A DNA stretch of 64,000 nt from Salibacter halophilus (GTDB taxonomy: Bacteria > Bacteroidota > Bacteroidia > Flavobacteriales_G > Salibacteraceae), in NCBI RefSeq assembly GCF_008806325.1, contig NZ_WACR01000001.1, positions 396,410 through 460,409 of the forward strand. Reading direction: 5' to 3'. Positions 1-8,154 of this stretch are shown here, piece after piece (the stretch's first letter is position 1; each line of letters opens with the position of its first letter). Under the pieces are notes generated by a model that was not told the origin of the DNA, ran no database searches, and saw only the letters and a program-made list of their open reading frames with translations. A program made the translations under genes and the position numbers.

Positions 1-1004
1 TTTGACGAATTGGAAAACTGACCGTCAAAACGAGTTTCAAAGCCGTTGCGGATTTTTTGTAGATCATTGTTGACAAAAGCCATCCGCCTGTCCCAGGTCG
101 AAGAGCCGTTTTCAATTTCCCTAACTTGCGTTTCATTGGTGTAGTTGACATAACCTACATCCAGCAAACTCACACCAAAGCGGTAATGATAATCGATATG
201 ATCACAATTAGCATCCAGAGAGTGCGGAACATAGCGTTCAATCCCTTTCATCATCTTTTTGAACGTTACACCAATATCACCACTCACACCCCAACCGTTG
301 AAAATATTGAGTGGTGAGGTTGAGTATTGTCCGGTCATGTTGGAAACCTGAAAAGTAGTATCGTTCGGAACCGAGTAATCGAACTGCTGGATTTTAAAGC
401 TGGTTTGGTTGATGCCCCGCAAAATTTTGACTGTCCCGCCAAGTGTCCACATGTTGTTATTCCGTCTCCTAATTATTCCACTCCCATTAAAACCCAGTTC
501 CATCCAGCTCATTCCATTCACGCGAAAGTTACCGGATGAGAAAGATTGCCCAACATGATCATCAACTTTCCAGTCGTACCAGTAATTATCAGCCATATCA
601 ACCGGAACGTCACGAGCACTTCCAAACACACGCACTGCAGAGTTTATTCCAATAGACCAATTCCCTGAAACGAGTGAAAATCCCGGCCCTGTTAGTCGTG
701 CTTCGCCATTTGCCCAAACGGGTGATTCAGAGCCGGTACTAAAATCAGGATTGAATTTAAACTTGTACAGATTAAAATTCTCTTTTGAGAAAAAACCGTA
801 GTTGTTTGTGAAATGACCGAAACCACCACCAAAATGCATATCGAGCCAGGGTTTAGCATCTGCACTGAAAGAAGGATTCAGCCTCACTCCTTCAGTCACG
901 TTCGCGTTGCCCTGCGCAAGTCCGATCTGCTCCTGGGCTCTGACCGTGAAAAAACTCAGGGTCATGAGGATGATAAAAAATGGGGTTAAGAACTTGAGGT
1001 GCAT
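1..1004 (-). CDS. DUF5723-like outer-membrane protein, 3' end outside window
   Basis: The reading frame is open from an ATG at 1004 down to the window edge (about 334 codons), so the C-terminus is missing. It starts with a signal peptide (basic start, hydrophobic core, likely cleavage after VRA). The mature part is rich in Gly, Asn and aromatic residues in alternating patterns, as in beta-barrel proteins, with segments such as LNPSFSADAKPWLDMHFGGG near the N-terminus. This resembles the DUF5723 family of Bacteroidota outer-membrane proteins, which are often listed beside PorV/PorP-like barrels. No precise function is known. It is divergent from the paaI gene. The family call is from memory of the pattern. 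Confidence 0.6.
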   Translation of the reverse strand, partial: MHLKFLTPFFIILMTLSFFTVRAQEQIGLAQGNANVTEGVRLNPSFSADAKPWLDMHFGGGFGHFTNNYGFFSKENFNLYKFKFNPDFSTGSESPVWANGEARLTGPGFSLVSGNWSIGINSAVRVFGSARDVPVDMADNYWYDWKVDDHVGQSFSSGNFRVNGMSWMELGFNGSGIIRRRNNNMWTLGGTVKILRGINQTSFKIQQFDYSVPNDTTFQVSNMTGQYSTSPLNIFNGWGVSGDIGVTFKKMMKGIERYVPHSLDANCDHIDYHYRFGVSLLDVGYVNYTNETQVREIENGSSTWDRRMAFVNNDLQKIRNGFETRFDGQFSNSS

Positions 1005-1035
1005 TAATTCTATGTTTACATTTTTTCGCTATTTA

Positions 1036-1043
1036 TACCTTTG
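1036..1043 (+). promoter_or_regulatory. Bacteroidota -7 promoter element for the paaI operon
   Basis: TACCTTTG matches the TAnnTTTG element used by the Bacteroidota primary sigma factor and lies 20 nt before the paaI start. Upstream the best -33 candidate is only a partial TTT, so the match is one-sided. Confidence 0.5.
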
Positions 1044-1062
1044 ACCGCTCAAAAGTTACGAA

Positions 1063-1488
1063 ATGGAAAGCCTTCAACCAATCGATATTTTTCACCTAAT
1101 GTACGATAATGATCCATTCAGCAAGTGGATGGACATGAAACTATCGCACATCGAAAAAGGTTCATGTACGCTCGAAATGACCGTGAAAGAACCCATGTTA
1201 AACGGCTTTTCTATCGCTCACGGTGGCATCTCCTACTCACTGGCCGATAGTGCTCTCGCATTTGCAGCCAACTCTCGCGGTCCGCAGTGTGTGAGCATTG
1301 AAACATCCATTTCGCATCTCGCGCCCACTGCTAAAGGTGATCAACTAAAAGCTGTGGCAAAGGAAAAACATCGCGGCAAAAAAACCGCAATCTACGAAGT
1401 CACAATCACCAATCAACACAACAAAACTGTAGCTTTGTTCAAAGGAACAGTCTACATCACATCTAAGAACTGGAATAACATCAAATAA
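1063..1488 (+). CDS. paaI: PaaI-family hotdog acyl-CoA thioesterase
   Basis: A 141-residue single-domain hotdog thioesterase of the PaaI type. The family hydrolyses ring-hydroxylated phenylacetyl-CoA and other aromatic or dead-end CoA thioesters in the cytoplasm, relieving CoA trapping during phenylacetate breakdown. The hallmark HGG (residues 53-55) and the acidic residue in SLADSALAFA (Asp62) are present, and the length is normal. The next gene, a beta-ketoadipyl-CoA-type thiolase, starts 1 nt after this stop, so the two are surely co-transcribed. That context supports the PaaI assignment over a generic thioesterase. Confidence 0.85.
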   Translation: MESLQPIDIFHLMYDNDPFSKWMDMKLSHIEKGSCTLEMTVKEPMLNGFSIAHGGISYSLADSALAFAANSRGPQCVSIETSISHLAPTAKGDQLKAVAKEKHRGKKTAIYEVTITNQHNKTVALFKGTVYITSKNWNNIK

Positions 1489-1489
1489 A

Positions 1490-2704
1490 ATGAGTAAAGA
1501 AGCTTATATAGTTGACGGAATACGAACAGGAATAGGAAATTTCACAGGAACTCTCTCTCCGGTCAGAGCCGATGACCTCGGAGCGCACGTCATCAAAGCC
1601 TTGATGGATCGCCATCCCGATTTAGACAAGGAAGCGATAGATGACGTGATCATGGGTTGTGCCAATCAGGCCGGTGAAGACAACCGAAACGTTGCGCGTA
1701 TGTCATTGCTCCTTGCCGGATTGCCTTTTACCGTTCCGGGAGAAACTGTAAACAGGTTGTGTTCTTCAGGCATGAGCGCTGCTATTCACGCTTACCGAGC
1801 GATTAGAAACGGTGACGGTCACCTTTTTATCTCAGGTGGTGTTGAACACATGACACGCGGACCATGGGTTATTTCTAAAGTGAGCAAGCCTTACGGCCGC
1901 GATGCACAGATGCACGACTCAAGCTTCGGCTGGCGTTTCATCAACCCTAAAATGGAAGAGCTCTACGGAACTGAAGGAATGGGAATGACGGCTGAAAACC
2001 TCGCTCAGAAATACAATATCAATCGCGAAGATCAGGACAAATTTGCTTACTGGTCGCAAATGAAAGCGACAAAAGCACAGGAAAACGGACGTTTGAGTGA
2101 AGAGATTATTCCGGTTGAAATTCCACAGCGCAAAAAAGATCCAATTATTTTCAAGCACGATGAGTTTGTCAAGCCAAAATCGAGCATGGAGATCCTTGGC
2201 AAGTTACGTCCTGCTTTCCGCAAAGACGGAACAGTGACTGCCGGAAATGCATCGGGATTAAATGACGGAGCTGGCACACTACTTATCGCATCAGAAGACG
2301 GATTGAAACAACACAACTTAAAACCGATGGCTCGCATTGTATCATCAGGTGTTGCGGGTGTTGAGCCGCGTATTATGGGAATTGGTCCGGTTTACGCAAC
2401 GGAAAAAGCGTTGAAAAAAGCCGGCTTGACCATGGACGACATGGATATCATTGAACTCAACGAAGCATTTGCTGCTCAGTCACTGGCCTGTACCCGCAAA
2501 TGGGGAATTGCTGATGACGATGAGCGCCTCAACCCAAATGGTGGAGCAATCGCAATTGGTCACCCATTGGGAATGTCTGGTCAGCGATTGTTGCAAACTG
2601 CTGCGATCGAACTCAATAAAACGGGTAAAAAATATGCTCTTTGTACGATGTGTGTAGGTGTTGGACAAGGATACGCTACCATTATTGAAAATGTAAATGC
2701 ATAG
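1490..2704 (+). CDS. paaJ: Acetyl-CoA acyltransferase, 3-oxoadipyl-CoA thiolase type
   Basis: A 404-residue type II thiolase. Active-site residues are all visible: Cys91 in [10 protein letters not shown], His358 in GHPLGMSG and Cys388 in [10 protein letters not shown]. The N-terminal signatures VRADDLGA and [16 protein letters not shown] are typical of the PcaF/PaaJ subgroup, which cleaves 3-oxoadipyl-CoA to succinyl-CoA and acetyl-CoA, and in PaaJ also the 5,6-dehydro C8 intermediate. Together with paaI, paaY and paaZ nearby it fits phenylacetate catabolism. A general acetyl-CoA acetyltransferase role cannot be excluded from sequence alone. Confidence 0.85.
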   Translation: MSKEAYIVDGIRTGIGNFTGTLSPVRADDLGAHVIKALMDRHPDLDKEAIDDVIMGCANQAGEDNRNVARMSLLLAGLPFTVPGETVNRLCSSGMSAAIHAYRAIRNGDGHLFISGGVEHMTRGPWVISKVSKPYGRDAQMHDSSFGWRFINPKMEELYGTEGMGMTAENLAQKYNINREDQDKFAYWSQMKATKAQENGRLSEEIIPVEIPQRKKDPIIFKHDEFVKPKSSMEILGKLRPAFRKDGTVTAGNASGLNDGAGTLLIASEDGLKQHNLKPMARIVSSGVAGVEPRIMGIGPVYATEKALKKAGLTMDDMDIIELNEAFAAQSLACTRKWGIADDDERLNPNGGAIAIGHPLGMSGQRLLQTAAIELNKTGKKYALCTMCVGVGQGYATIIENVNA

Positions 2705-2706
2705 AG

Positions 2707-3300
2707 ATGGATCCGAGAGTTGACGACTTTTTGGAAAAGAAAGCTACCGGCTGGAAACACGAGGTGCTGAGCAAAATAAGAGCTCTCATTCTCGATACCA
2801 GCCCAAAACTGAAAGAGACGATCAAATGGGGAGTTCCCTATTACGAGGGAAAGAAAAATATCCTCGGCATGACCTCTTTCAAAGATCACGTAGCTATCTG
2901 GTTTCAGGAAGGTGTTCACTTGTCAGATCCGAAAAAGTTACTCGTTCAGGCTAAGGATGTAACCAAAGCGCAGCGTCAAATTAGGATTTCAGAAAACGAT
3001 AATCCGGATTACGAAACAATCGCTCAGTATATTCAAGAAGCAGCCGAGAATGATGCTAAAGGAATTCACACAAAGCCGGCTAAAAAACCAAAAACAGTTG
3101 AGTTACCCGCTGAGCTGGATTCGGCTCTGACCGATAACGAACGAGCAAAAGAAGAATTTGAAAATCTGAGTCCGTACAAGAAACGCGAATACGCTGAATA
3201 CATTGAAACAGCGAAACGTGAAGATACGAAGCAGAGGCGATTGGAAAAGATCATCCCCATGATCGAAAAGGGAAAGGGACTCAATGACAAATACAAATAA
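2707..3300 (+). CDS. DUF1801 / YdeI-OmpD-associated family protein
   Basis: A 197-residue cytoplasmic protein. The first ~115 residues resemble the DUF1801 (YdhG/Fra-like) fold, with the typical segments KETIKWGVPYYEG and VAIWFQEGVHL. The last ~60 residues form the charged helical YdeI/OmpD-associated tail (LSPYKKREYAEYIETAKRED). Some relatives have been proposed as iron chaperones or bacteriocin-protection proteins, but no enzymatic motif is visible here. It starts 2 nt after paaJ and precedes paaY, so it travels in the catabolic operon. A link to aromatic degradation is not evident. Confidence 0.75.
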   Translation: MDPRVDDFLEKKATGWKHEVLSKIRALILDTSPKLKETIKWGVPYYEGKKNILGMTSFKDHVAIWFQEGVHLSDPKKLLVQAKDVTKAQRQIRISENDNPDYETIAQYIQEAAENDAKGIHTKPAKKPKTVELPAELDSALTDNERAKEEFENLSPYKKREYAEYIETAKREDTKQRRLEKIIPMIEKGKGLNDKYK

Positions 3301-3301
3301 C

Positions 3302-3913
3302 ATGGCGAATATATACGAGTTTAACGGCTACAAACCGGTCATTCACAAATCGGCATTCATCCACCCCAACGCAACGGTGACAGGAAATGTCATCATCGGG
3401 AAGGATGTTTATGTGGGTCCGGGAGCTGCTATTCGTGGCGACTGGGGCGAAATTGTGATAGAAGATGGTTGCAATGTGCAGGAAAACTGCACCATTCATA
3501 TGTTTCCCGGCACAACGGTTACGCTTAAAAAATCGGCTCACATCGGACACGGAGCAATTATTCACGGAGGCACAATTGGCGAAAACACACTCGTGGGCAT
3601 GAATGCTGTGGTGATGGATGATGCAGAAATCGGGAAAGAGTGCATCATTGGAGCACTGGCTTTTGTTCCGGCAAAGACCAAGCTAGAGGACAGGAGCTTG
3701 GCTGTTGGAAATCCGGCTAAAGTCATCAAAAAAGTTACGGATGAAATGGCCGATTGGAAAACGCGCGGAACCGAATTGTACCAAAAACTTCCTCAGGATT
3801 GCCGCGATTCACTAAAACCCTGCGAGCCATTGAGAGAAAAACCAAAATTCAGACCCAAACAGGACGACATTTACCAAACCTGGATGGACACAAAATCAAC
3901 TGACAAAAAATGA
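3302..3913 (+). CDS. paaY: PaaY-type hexapeptide (gamma carbonic anhydrase-like) protein
   Basis: A left-handed beta-helix protein with repeated I-G-x-x hexapeptides (VIIGKDVYVGPGAAIRGDWG; GENTLVGMNAVVMDDAEIG). Zinc-ligand-type histidines are seen in CTIHMFPG and in HIGHGAIIHGG. The tail with an LYQKLPQDCRDSL segment is typical of PaaY, a thioesterase-like helper of phenylacetate degradation, rather than of plain gamma carbonic anhydrases. I chose the ATG at 3302 (MANIYEFNG; 203 residues) because an in-frame ATG at 3284 overlaps the previous gene and adds six unconserved-looking residues. It overlaps the next gene by ATGA. Confidence 0.8.
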   Translation: MANIYEFNGYKPVIHKSAFIHPNATVTGNVIIGKDVYVGPGAAIRGDWGEIVIEDGCNVQENCTIHMFPGTTVTLKKSAHIGHGAIIHGGTIGENTLVGMNAVVMDDAEIGKECIIGALAFVPAKTKLEDRSLAVGNPAKVIKKVTDEMADWKTRGTELYQKLPQDCRDSLKPCEPLREKPKFRPKQDDIYQTWMDTKSTDKK

Positions 3914-4320
3914 AGCACACGATATTTTTCATCAACAAAAATCCTGAGTGGAATCAGGAATTAGCTGATCGCAGGTACAAGGGCGAAGAAAGTGAACGCA
4001 ACCTCTACATCTTGTGGGAAGACGAAATCGATATTGAAGGTGAGCCCATGAGCTTTGAAGTTTTAGAAGATGAAACCTTCACAGTCAGAGCCGAAAAAGA
4101 CGGTTCACCTATCGAGATCAAAGTTCCGGAAACAACCGTTTTCCGTTACAACTATGCAGATGGCAACTCGACCGATTTAGCTGTCTCTTCCTCTATCGTA
4201 GAAGAAATAGACCGCAGGCGAATCAACAACGAAGAAGTTGTTTATGTGTACATGAAAGCTGAAAAGGAAATTTTTAGACCTTATGCGGGTCTGTATTTGG
4301 AGGAAGAGCCTGAATTATAG
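3910..4320 (+). CDS. Hypothetical protein, last gene of the paa operon
   Basis: A 136-residue acidic soluble protein without signal peptide or membrane segment. I do not recognise the family. It is rich in Glu and Asp, with beta-strand-like stretches (SFEVLEDETFTVRAEKD; EVVYVYMKAEKEIFRPYAGL) that suggest a small all-beta or alpha/beta domain. Its ATG overlaps the paaY stop (ATGA), indicating translational coupling, and a terminator follows closely. No catalytic motif is visible. Confidence 0.7.
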   Translation: MKHTIFFINKNPEWNQELADRRYKGEESERNLYILWEDEIDIEGEPMSFEVLEDETFTVRAEKDGSPIEIKVPETTVFRYNYADGNSTDLAVSSSIVEEIDRRRINNEEVVYVYMKAEKEIFRPYAGLYLEEEPEL

Positions 4321-4355
4321 GAATGATATTATAACAACAGTTGGAGTCACTTTTT

Positions 4356-4377
4356 AAGGAGGAGTTCCCTCCTTTTT
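4356..4377 (+). terminator. Rho-independent terminator after the paa operon
   Basis: AAGGAGG and CCTCCTT form a 7-bp stem with a 5-nt loop followed by TTT. It lies 35 nt after the last stop of the operon. Confidence 0.7.
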
Positions 4378-4418
4378 CTGCGCCATTTTTTCTTAGGTAC
4401 TTTTGGGGACAGTCATTT

Positions 4419-4676
4419 TTAATCATAGTGAAACCTACATTTCGCTACTAAAATTTCTCCCTCATTGTATTGGTATATCAGTCTGTGTTCACCATCAATT
4501 CGTCTAGACCAAAATCCTGCGTATTTGTGTTTTAAAGGTTCTGGTTTTCCAATTCCATCAAACGGATTACGAGCTATATCTTTTAACAGTTTATTTATTC
4601 TTTTCAGTTTCTTTTTGTCCGTTTTTTGCCAATACAGGTAATCTTCCCAGGACTCGTCTACAAATACATATTTCAT
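4419..4676 (-). CDS. yoeB: Txe/YoeB-family mRNA interferase toxin
   Basis: An 85-residue RelE-superfamily toxin. Hallmarks of YoeB are present: the N-terminal WEDYLYWQ segment, the KINKLLKDI-like helix (here KRINKLLKDIARNPF), then GKPEPLKHKYAGFWSRRIDGEHRLIY (positions about 42-69), and a C-terminal CRFHYD corresponding to the catalytic H-Y end. Family members cleave mRNA at the ribosomal A site. The start overlaps the antitoxin stop by 4 nt, giving the usual antitoxin-first order. All expected active-site residues appear intact. Confidence 0.92.
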   Translation of the reverse strand: MKYVFVDESWEDYLYWQKTDKKKLKRINKLLKDIARNPFDGIGKPEPLKHKYAGFWSRRIDGEHRLIYQYNEGEILVAKCRFHYD

Positions 4677-4936
4677 GTGTCTTGGTCTTCGATTAGCTCT
4701 TTGTCAAAAGATTCTCCCTTTTTAAGTTTTTCGATGGCTGAGTCCAGTCTCACTTCATTTTTTCGTGAAGAAAGTTCGTGGTTAGTAGCCATTAACGAAT
4801 TATACTCTTTTAATGACATCACAACTATTGCTGAATCTTTACCTCGATTGATAATCAAGGTTTCAAAGTTTTTCACTACTCTGTCCAGGTAATTCTTGAT
4901 ATCTTTTCTAAAATGAGAAACAGTTGTGACTTGCAT
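4673..4936 (-). CDS. yefM: YefM/Phd-family antitoxin
   Basis: An 87-residue antitoxin. The N-terminal DNA-binding half is of the Phd/YefM type (TVSHFRKDIKNYLDRV, then VMSLKEYNSL). The C-terminal half is charged and likely unfolded (KLKKGESFDKELIED); it wraps around and neutralises YoeB. It is the first gene of the toxin-antitoxin operon. Two TGTACA hexamers just upstream match the operator core known for the Escherichia coli yefM-yoeB promoter, so autoregulation is very likely. Confidence 0.92.
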   Translation of the reverse strand: MQVTTVSHFRKDIKNYLDRVVKNFETLIINRGKDSAIVVMSLKEYNSLMATNHELSSRKNEVRLDSAIEKLKKGESFDKELIEDQDT

Positions 4937-4954
4937 GATTTTGTATTTTTTAAG

Positions 4955-4972
4955 TGTACAAATATATGTACA
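4955..4972 (-). promoter_or_regulatory. YefM operator: paired TGTACA palindromes
   Basis: Two TGTACA hexamers at 4955-4960 and 4967-4972 are separated by 6 bp and together form an inverted repeat with a centre of AATATA. They lie 18-36 nt upstream of the antitoxin start. TGTACA is the core recognised by YefM at the E. coli yefM-yoeB operator, so this is probably the autoregulation site. Confidence 0.75.
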
Positions 4973-5092
4973 AATAATAGTCTTTACAATATTCCTTTTG
5001 GGGATAGCATAACTTGAAAACTAAAAATATAGATTTAATTTCAGTAAAAATTAGTGATAGAACTCATATCCCGTAATCCAACTAATAACAAC

Positions 5093-5119
5093 TTGTTTCT
5101 ATCGATTTCACTATTTTTG
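5093..5119 (+). promoter_or_regulatory. Promoter of the prolyl oligopeptidase gene
   Basis: TATTTTTG at 5112-5119 matches the TAnnTTTG element. A TTG at 5093-5095 lies 16 nt upstream as a possible -33 element, slightly closer than the usual 19. The leader to the start is about 75 nt. The core and the bases after it are identical over 17 nt to the promoter at 27203. Confidence 0.6.
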
Positions 5120-5193
5120 AAACCAAACCTGGCGTTTAACCAGAATTAATAAATTGGTTTCAATAACTTGCAACCCTATCAACTGATTTAGAA

Positions 5194-7356
5194 ATGAAGA
5201 AAGCATTATTACTCTTTGCAGCTGCTGCAAGTCTTGTAGCCTGCAATCAATCACAAAAACAGGAAAAAAAGGCTAAGGCCGAGTGGAAACAATTTGACGT
5301 GAAATATCCCGAAACGAAAAAAGTAGATACGGTTGATGAATATTTTGGCGTAAAAGTAAAAGACCCTTATCGCTGGCTCGAAAATGACACTTCCAAAGAC
5401 ACTGAAGCCTGGGTGGAAAAGCAGAATGAGGTGACTTTCGGTTATCTCGATAAAATCCCATACCGCGACTCTATTAAAAGTCGCTACACTGAGTTGATGA
5501 ACTACCCAAAAGTATCAGCTCCCAGAAAAGTGGGTGATTACTTTTTCATTTACAAGAATGATGGTCTCCAGGATCAAAGTGTCATTTACTACAAAAAAGG
5601 GAAAGATGGCGAGGAAAAAGTATTCATGGATCCCAATAAAATGAGTGATGACGGAACTGTTACAGTTTCTCTTATGGGAGCCAGTGACGATGATAAGTAC
5701 ATGGCGTACCGCTACTCTGAGGCCGGATCTGACTGGGGCGAAATTCGAGTTCGTGATATCGAAAAAAATGAAAATACTGGTGATATCCTCAAGTGGGTGA
5801 AATTCTCGGGTGCAGCATGGTACAAAGATGGCTTTTACTACAGTCGTTACCCCGCACCAAAAGACGGATTTGAACTATCAGCCAAAAACACATTCCACCA
5901 GGTTTATTACCACAAACTGGGAACTTCACAGGATGAAGATAAACTGATTTATGCCAATAAGGAAAACCCTAAGTTGTACCACAACATTGGCGTTACGGAG
6001 GATGACGAATATCTCATCCTCAATGTTTCTGAAGGAACAGAAAACAACGACATTTATTTCCGCAAAACAGCTAATGAAGGTGGAGACTTCAAGCCACTTA
6101 TCGATGGTTTTAAAGCGAAGAGTTCTGTTACCGATCACAAGGACGGAAAGTTCTATGTTGTTACTGATCTCAACGCGCCAAACAATCGTTTCGTAGCAAT
6201 TGATGTCAACAATGTTGATGAAGCAGGTTGGGAAAATATTCTGGATGAATCTGAAAGTAAGCTAAATGGTGTTTCAAAAGGTGGCGGATATTTATTCGCT
6301 CAATACATGGAAAACGCTACAGACAAGGTTTACCGCATGAATTATGATGGATCTGACCGTGTTGAAGTGAAGCTTCCCGGGACTGGTAGTGCTGGCGGAT
6401 TCTACGCTAAAAAAGAAGAAGACAAGCTCTATTACACATTCACTTCTTTCACTTACCCGAACACGATTTTCGAGTACAACATCGAAAAGAATGAGAGCAA
6501 AGAATACTACCGTCCAGAATTGAAGTTCAACCCTGAAGATTACGTTGAAAAGCAAATTTGGTACAAGTCGAAAGACGGCACAGATGTTTCGATGTTCATC
6601 GTTCACAAAAAAGGAATTGAGCTCGATGGAACACATCCAACGATGCTTTACGGGTATGGAGGATTCAACATCAGCCTGACGCCTTCATTTAGCACTTCGA
6701 ATATTATTCTGCTCGAGAATGACGGTGTTTACGCTATGGCAAACCTCCGCGGAGGTGGCGAGTACGGAGAAAAATGGCACAAAGAAGGTATGCTGATGAA
6801 AAAGCAAAACGTATTTGACGATTTCATCGCTGCCGGTGAATACCTCATCAAAGAAGGCTATACAACGAAAGACAAACTGGCGATTGCCGGTGGTTCAAAT
6901 GGCGGATTGTTAGTTGGCGCGTGCATGACACAACGCCCCGATCTTTTCAAAGTAGCTTTCCCCGCAGTTGGGGTGATGGATATGTTGCGCTACCACAAAT
7001 TTACAGTCGGCTGGGGATGGGTACCGGAATACGGCTCAAGCGAGCAATCGAAAGAAATGTTTGAGTACCTCAAAGGATATTCGCCACTTCACAACCTTAA
7101 AGAAGGAACTGATTATCCGGCAACAATGGTTACAACTGCTGATCATGACGATCGTGTTGTACCGGCTCACTCATTCAAATTTGCTGCTACATTACAGGAA
7201 AAACACGCTGGAACTGACCCGGTATTGATTCGTATTGCGGTCAGAGCCGGACACGGAGCCGGAAAACCGATCAGCAAAATAATCGAGGAACAAGCCGACA
7301 AATGGTCGTTCATGTTCTGGAATATGGAGTACGCTGATCTTCCGGGAGCAGAATAG
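5194..7356 (+). CDS. Lipoprotein prolyl oligopeptidase (S9A family)
   Basis: A 720-residue serine peptidase that cleaves after proline in short peptides. An N-terminal lipobox (LVAC, Cys17) predicts lipid anchoring in the envelope, with the enzyme facing the periplasm or surface. A seven-bladed propeller domain follows (about residues 80-430), then an alpha/beta-hydrolase domain carrying the triad: Ser568 in AGGSNGGLLVG, Asp652 in ADHDDRVVP and His687 in RAGHGAGKP. Length and motifs are complete. It is a single-gene transcript with its own promoter and terminator. A second copy of its last 27 codons lies 1.6 kb downstream. Confidence 0.93.
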   Translation: MKKALLLFAAAASLVACNQSQKQEKKAKAEWKQFDVKYPETKKVDTVDEYFGVKVKDPYRWLENDTSKDTEAWVEKQNEVTFGYLDKIPYRDSIKSRYTELMNYPKVSAPRKVGDYFFIYKNDGLQDQSVIYYKKGKDGEEKVFMDPNKMSDDGTVTVSLMGASDDDKYMAYRYSEAGSDWGEIRVRDIEKNENTGDILKWVKFSGAAWYKDGFYYSRYPAPKDGFELSAKNTFHQVYYHKLGTSQDEDKLIYANKENPKLYHNIGVTEDDEYLILNVSEGTENNDIYFRKTANEGGDFKPLIDGFKAKSSVTDHKDGKFYVVTDLNAPNNRFVAIDVNNVDEAGWENILDESESKLNGVSKGGGYLFAQYMENATDKVYRMNYDGSDRVEVKLPGTGSAGGFYAKKEEDKLYYTFTSFTYPNTIFEYNIEKNESKEYYRPELKFNPEDYVEKQIWYKSKDGTDVSMFIVHKKGIELDGTHPTMLYGYGGFNISLTPSFSTSNIILLENDGVYAMANLRGGGEYGEKWHKEGMLMKKQNVFDDFIAAGEYLIKEGYTTKDKLAIAGGSNGGLLVGACMTQRPDLFKVAFPAVGVMDMLRYHKFTVGWGWVPEYGSSEQSKEMFEYLKGYSPLHNLKEGTDYPATMVTTADHDDRVVPAHSFKFAATLQEKHAGTDPVLIRIAVRAGHGAGKPISKIIEEQADKWSFMFWNMEYADLPGAE

Positions 7357-7380
7357 TCCTTTTCAATAGTTTAAATTCTA

Positions 7381-7418
7381 AAGCCCAGATGTGAATTTCA
7401 TGTCAGGGCTTTTTTTTG
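7381..7418 (+). terminator. Terminator of the prolyl oligopeptidase gene
   Basis: AAGCCC and GGGCTT form the base of an imperfect hairpin (one A-A mismatch in the stem), followed by eight T. The same terminator, with a perfect stem, recurs at 9060. Confidence 0.8.
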
Positions 7419-7433
7419 ATTTGTGAAATAGAG

Positions 7434-8090
7434 CTAATTCTTAAAATCACCACTGCACTCCTTTACAACTCTAACACTATCAGGATTACAGGAGAGTTTT
7501 GAAATATAGAACTTTTCAAATTCACCGGGCTTACAATTATCATTGTTCATTGGCTCCCATTCTTCCTCAACCTCTCCGTTCAGGGTCAAAAAAATACTTG
7601 ATTTAGATAGGTAAACCTTAAACGTATCAGAAATACATACCCAATCATAAAAAATTATCGTATCCCCATATCTTTTCTCGTAGCCCAAAACATCCATTTG
7701 TGAAATTGCATTATTGGCTGTTTCAACTGTATCTGCAAGCCCCAAAGACTTCATTGACTTTCTATCTATAGAAACCTCCACTTCTTCAATTTCACATGAT
7801 TTTTTCTCAACAGAAACATCCACACCAATTGTTTGCTCATTAAGAGGTGTTTCTTCATCAGAAAAAAGATAACTGGCTAACTCTCTCTTGTTGTCTCCAT
7901 TTACTTTTAATCGAATAACACCTCTATTTTCACTGAGCGTGTGAACAACTTTGAACGTATCTTTAATACAGAGCCATTCAGAAACGACATCTCCTTCTTT
8001 ATTGACAAGTGCTGGTTTCATTGTTTGAGAAAACAATGTGTTTCCAAAAAAGAGCATGAATAAAAAAAATAAGTATGCTTTCGAAATCAT
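7434..8090 (-). CDS. Secreted protein with two copies of a Cys-containing module
   Basis: 218 residues from the ATG at 8090, which begins a clean signal peptide (MISKAYLFFLFMLFFGNTLFSQ). An in-frame ATG at 8111 would add seven polar residues and lies inside a perfect palindrome, so I rejected it. The mature part holds two divergent copies of one module: SEWLCIKDTFKV and YDWVCISDTFKV open the copies, and NCKPGEFEKFYISKLSC closes the second. The same module is found once in the neighbouring gene. No known family is recognised. The gene is clearly richer in A+T than the peptidase and paaZ genes around it, suggesting recent gain. Confidence 0.65.
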   Translation of the reverse strand: MISKAYLFFLFMLFFGNTLFSQTMKPALVNKEGDVVSEWLCIKDTFKVVHTLSENRGVIRLKVNGDNKRELASYLFSDEETPLNEQTIGVDVSVEKKSCEIEEVEVSIDRKSMKSLGLADTVETANNAISQMDVLGYEKRYGDTIIFYDWVCISDTFKVYLSKSSIFLTLNGEVEEEWEPMNNDNCKPGEFEKFYISKLSCNPDSVRVVKECSGDFKN

Positions 8091-8107
8091 CACTGTAAAA
8101 TATTTGT

Positions 8108-8145
8108 CCATCTACTAAAGTAGTAGCTACTACTTTAGTAGATGG
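8108..8145. repeat. Perfect 38-bp palindrome between two secreted-protein genes
   Basis: Arms 8108-8126 (starting CCATCTACTAAAG) and 8127-8145 are exact reverse complements with no spacer. It sits in the 64-nt gap between the two minus-strand genes. No T-run follows on the minus strand, so it does not look like a standard terminator; it could fold as an mRNA hairpin or bind a dimeric protein. Confidence 0.9.
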
Positions 8146-8154
8146 AATAAGGAT

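Noticed and set aside
126..539. Two short plus-strand ORFs at the left edge
   Set aside because: They lie antisense inside the long minus-strand DUF5723-like gene, which has a signal peptide and consistent codon structure.
3284..3301. ATG at 3284 as paaY start
   Set aside because: It overlaps the previous gene and adds six residues not expected for the family; 3302 is the likelier start.
8088..8111. Upstream ATG at 8111 as start of the secreted protein at 7434
   Set aside because: It lies inside the perfect palindrome and spoils the signal peptide; ATG at 8090 is better.
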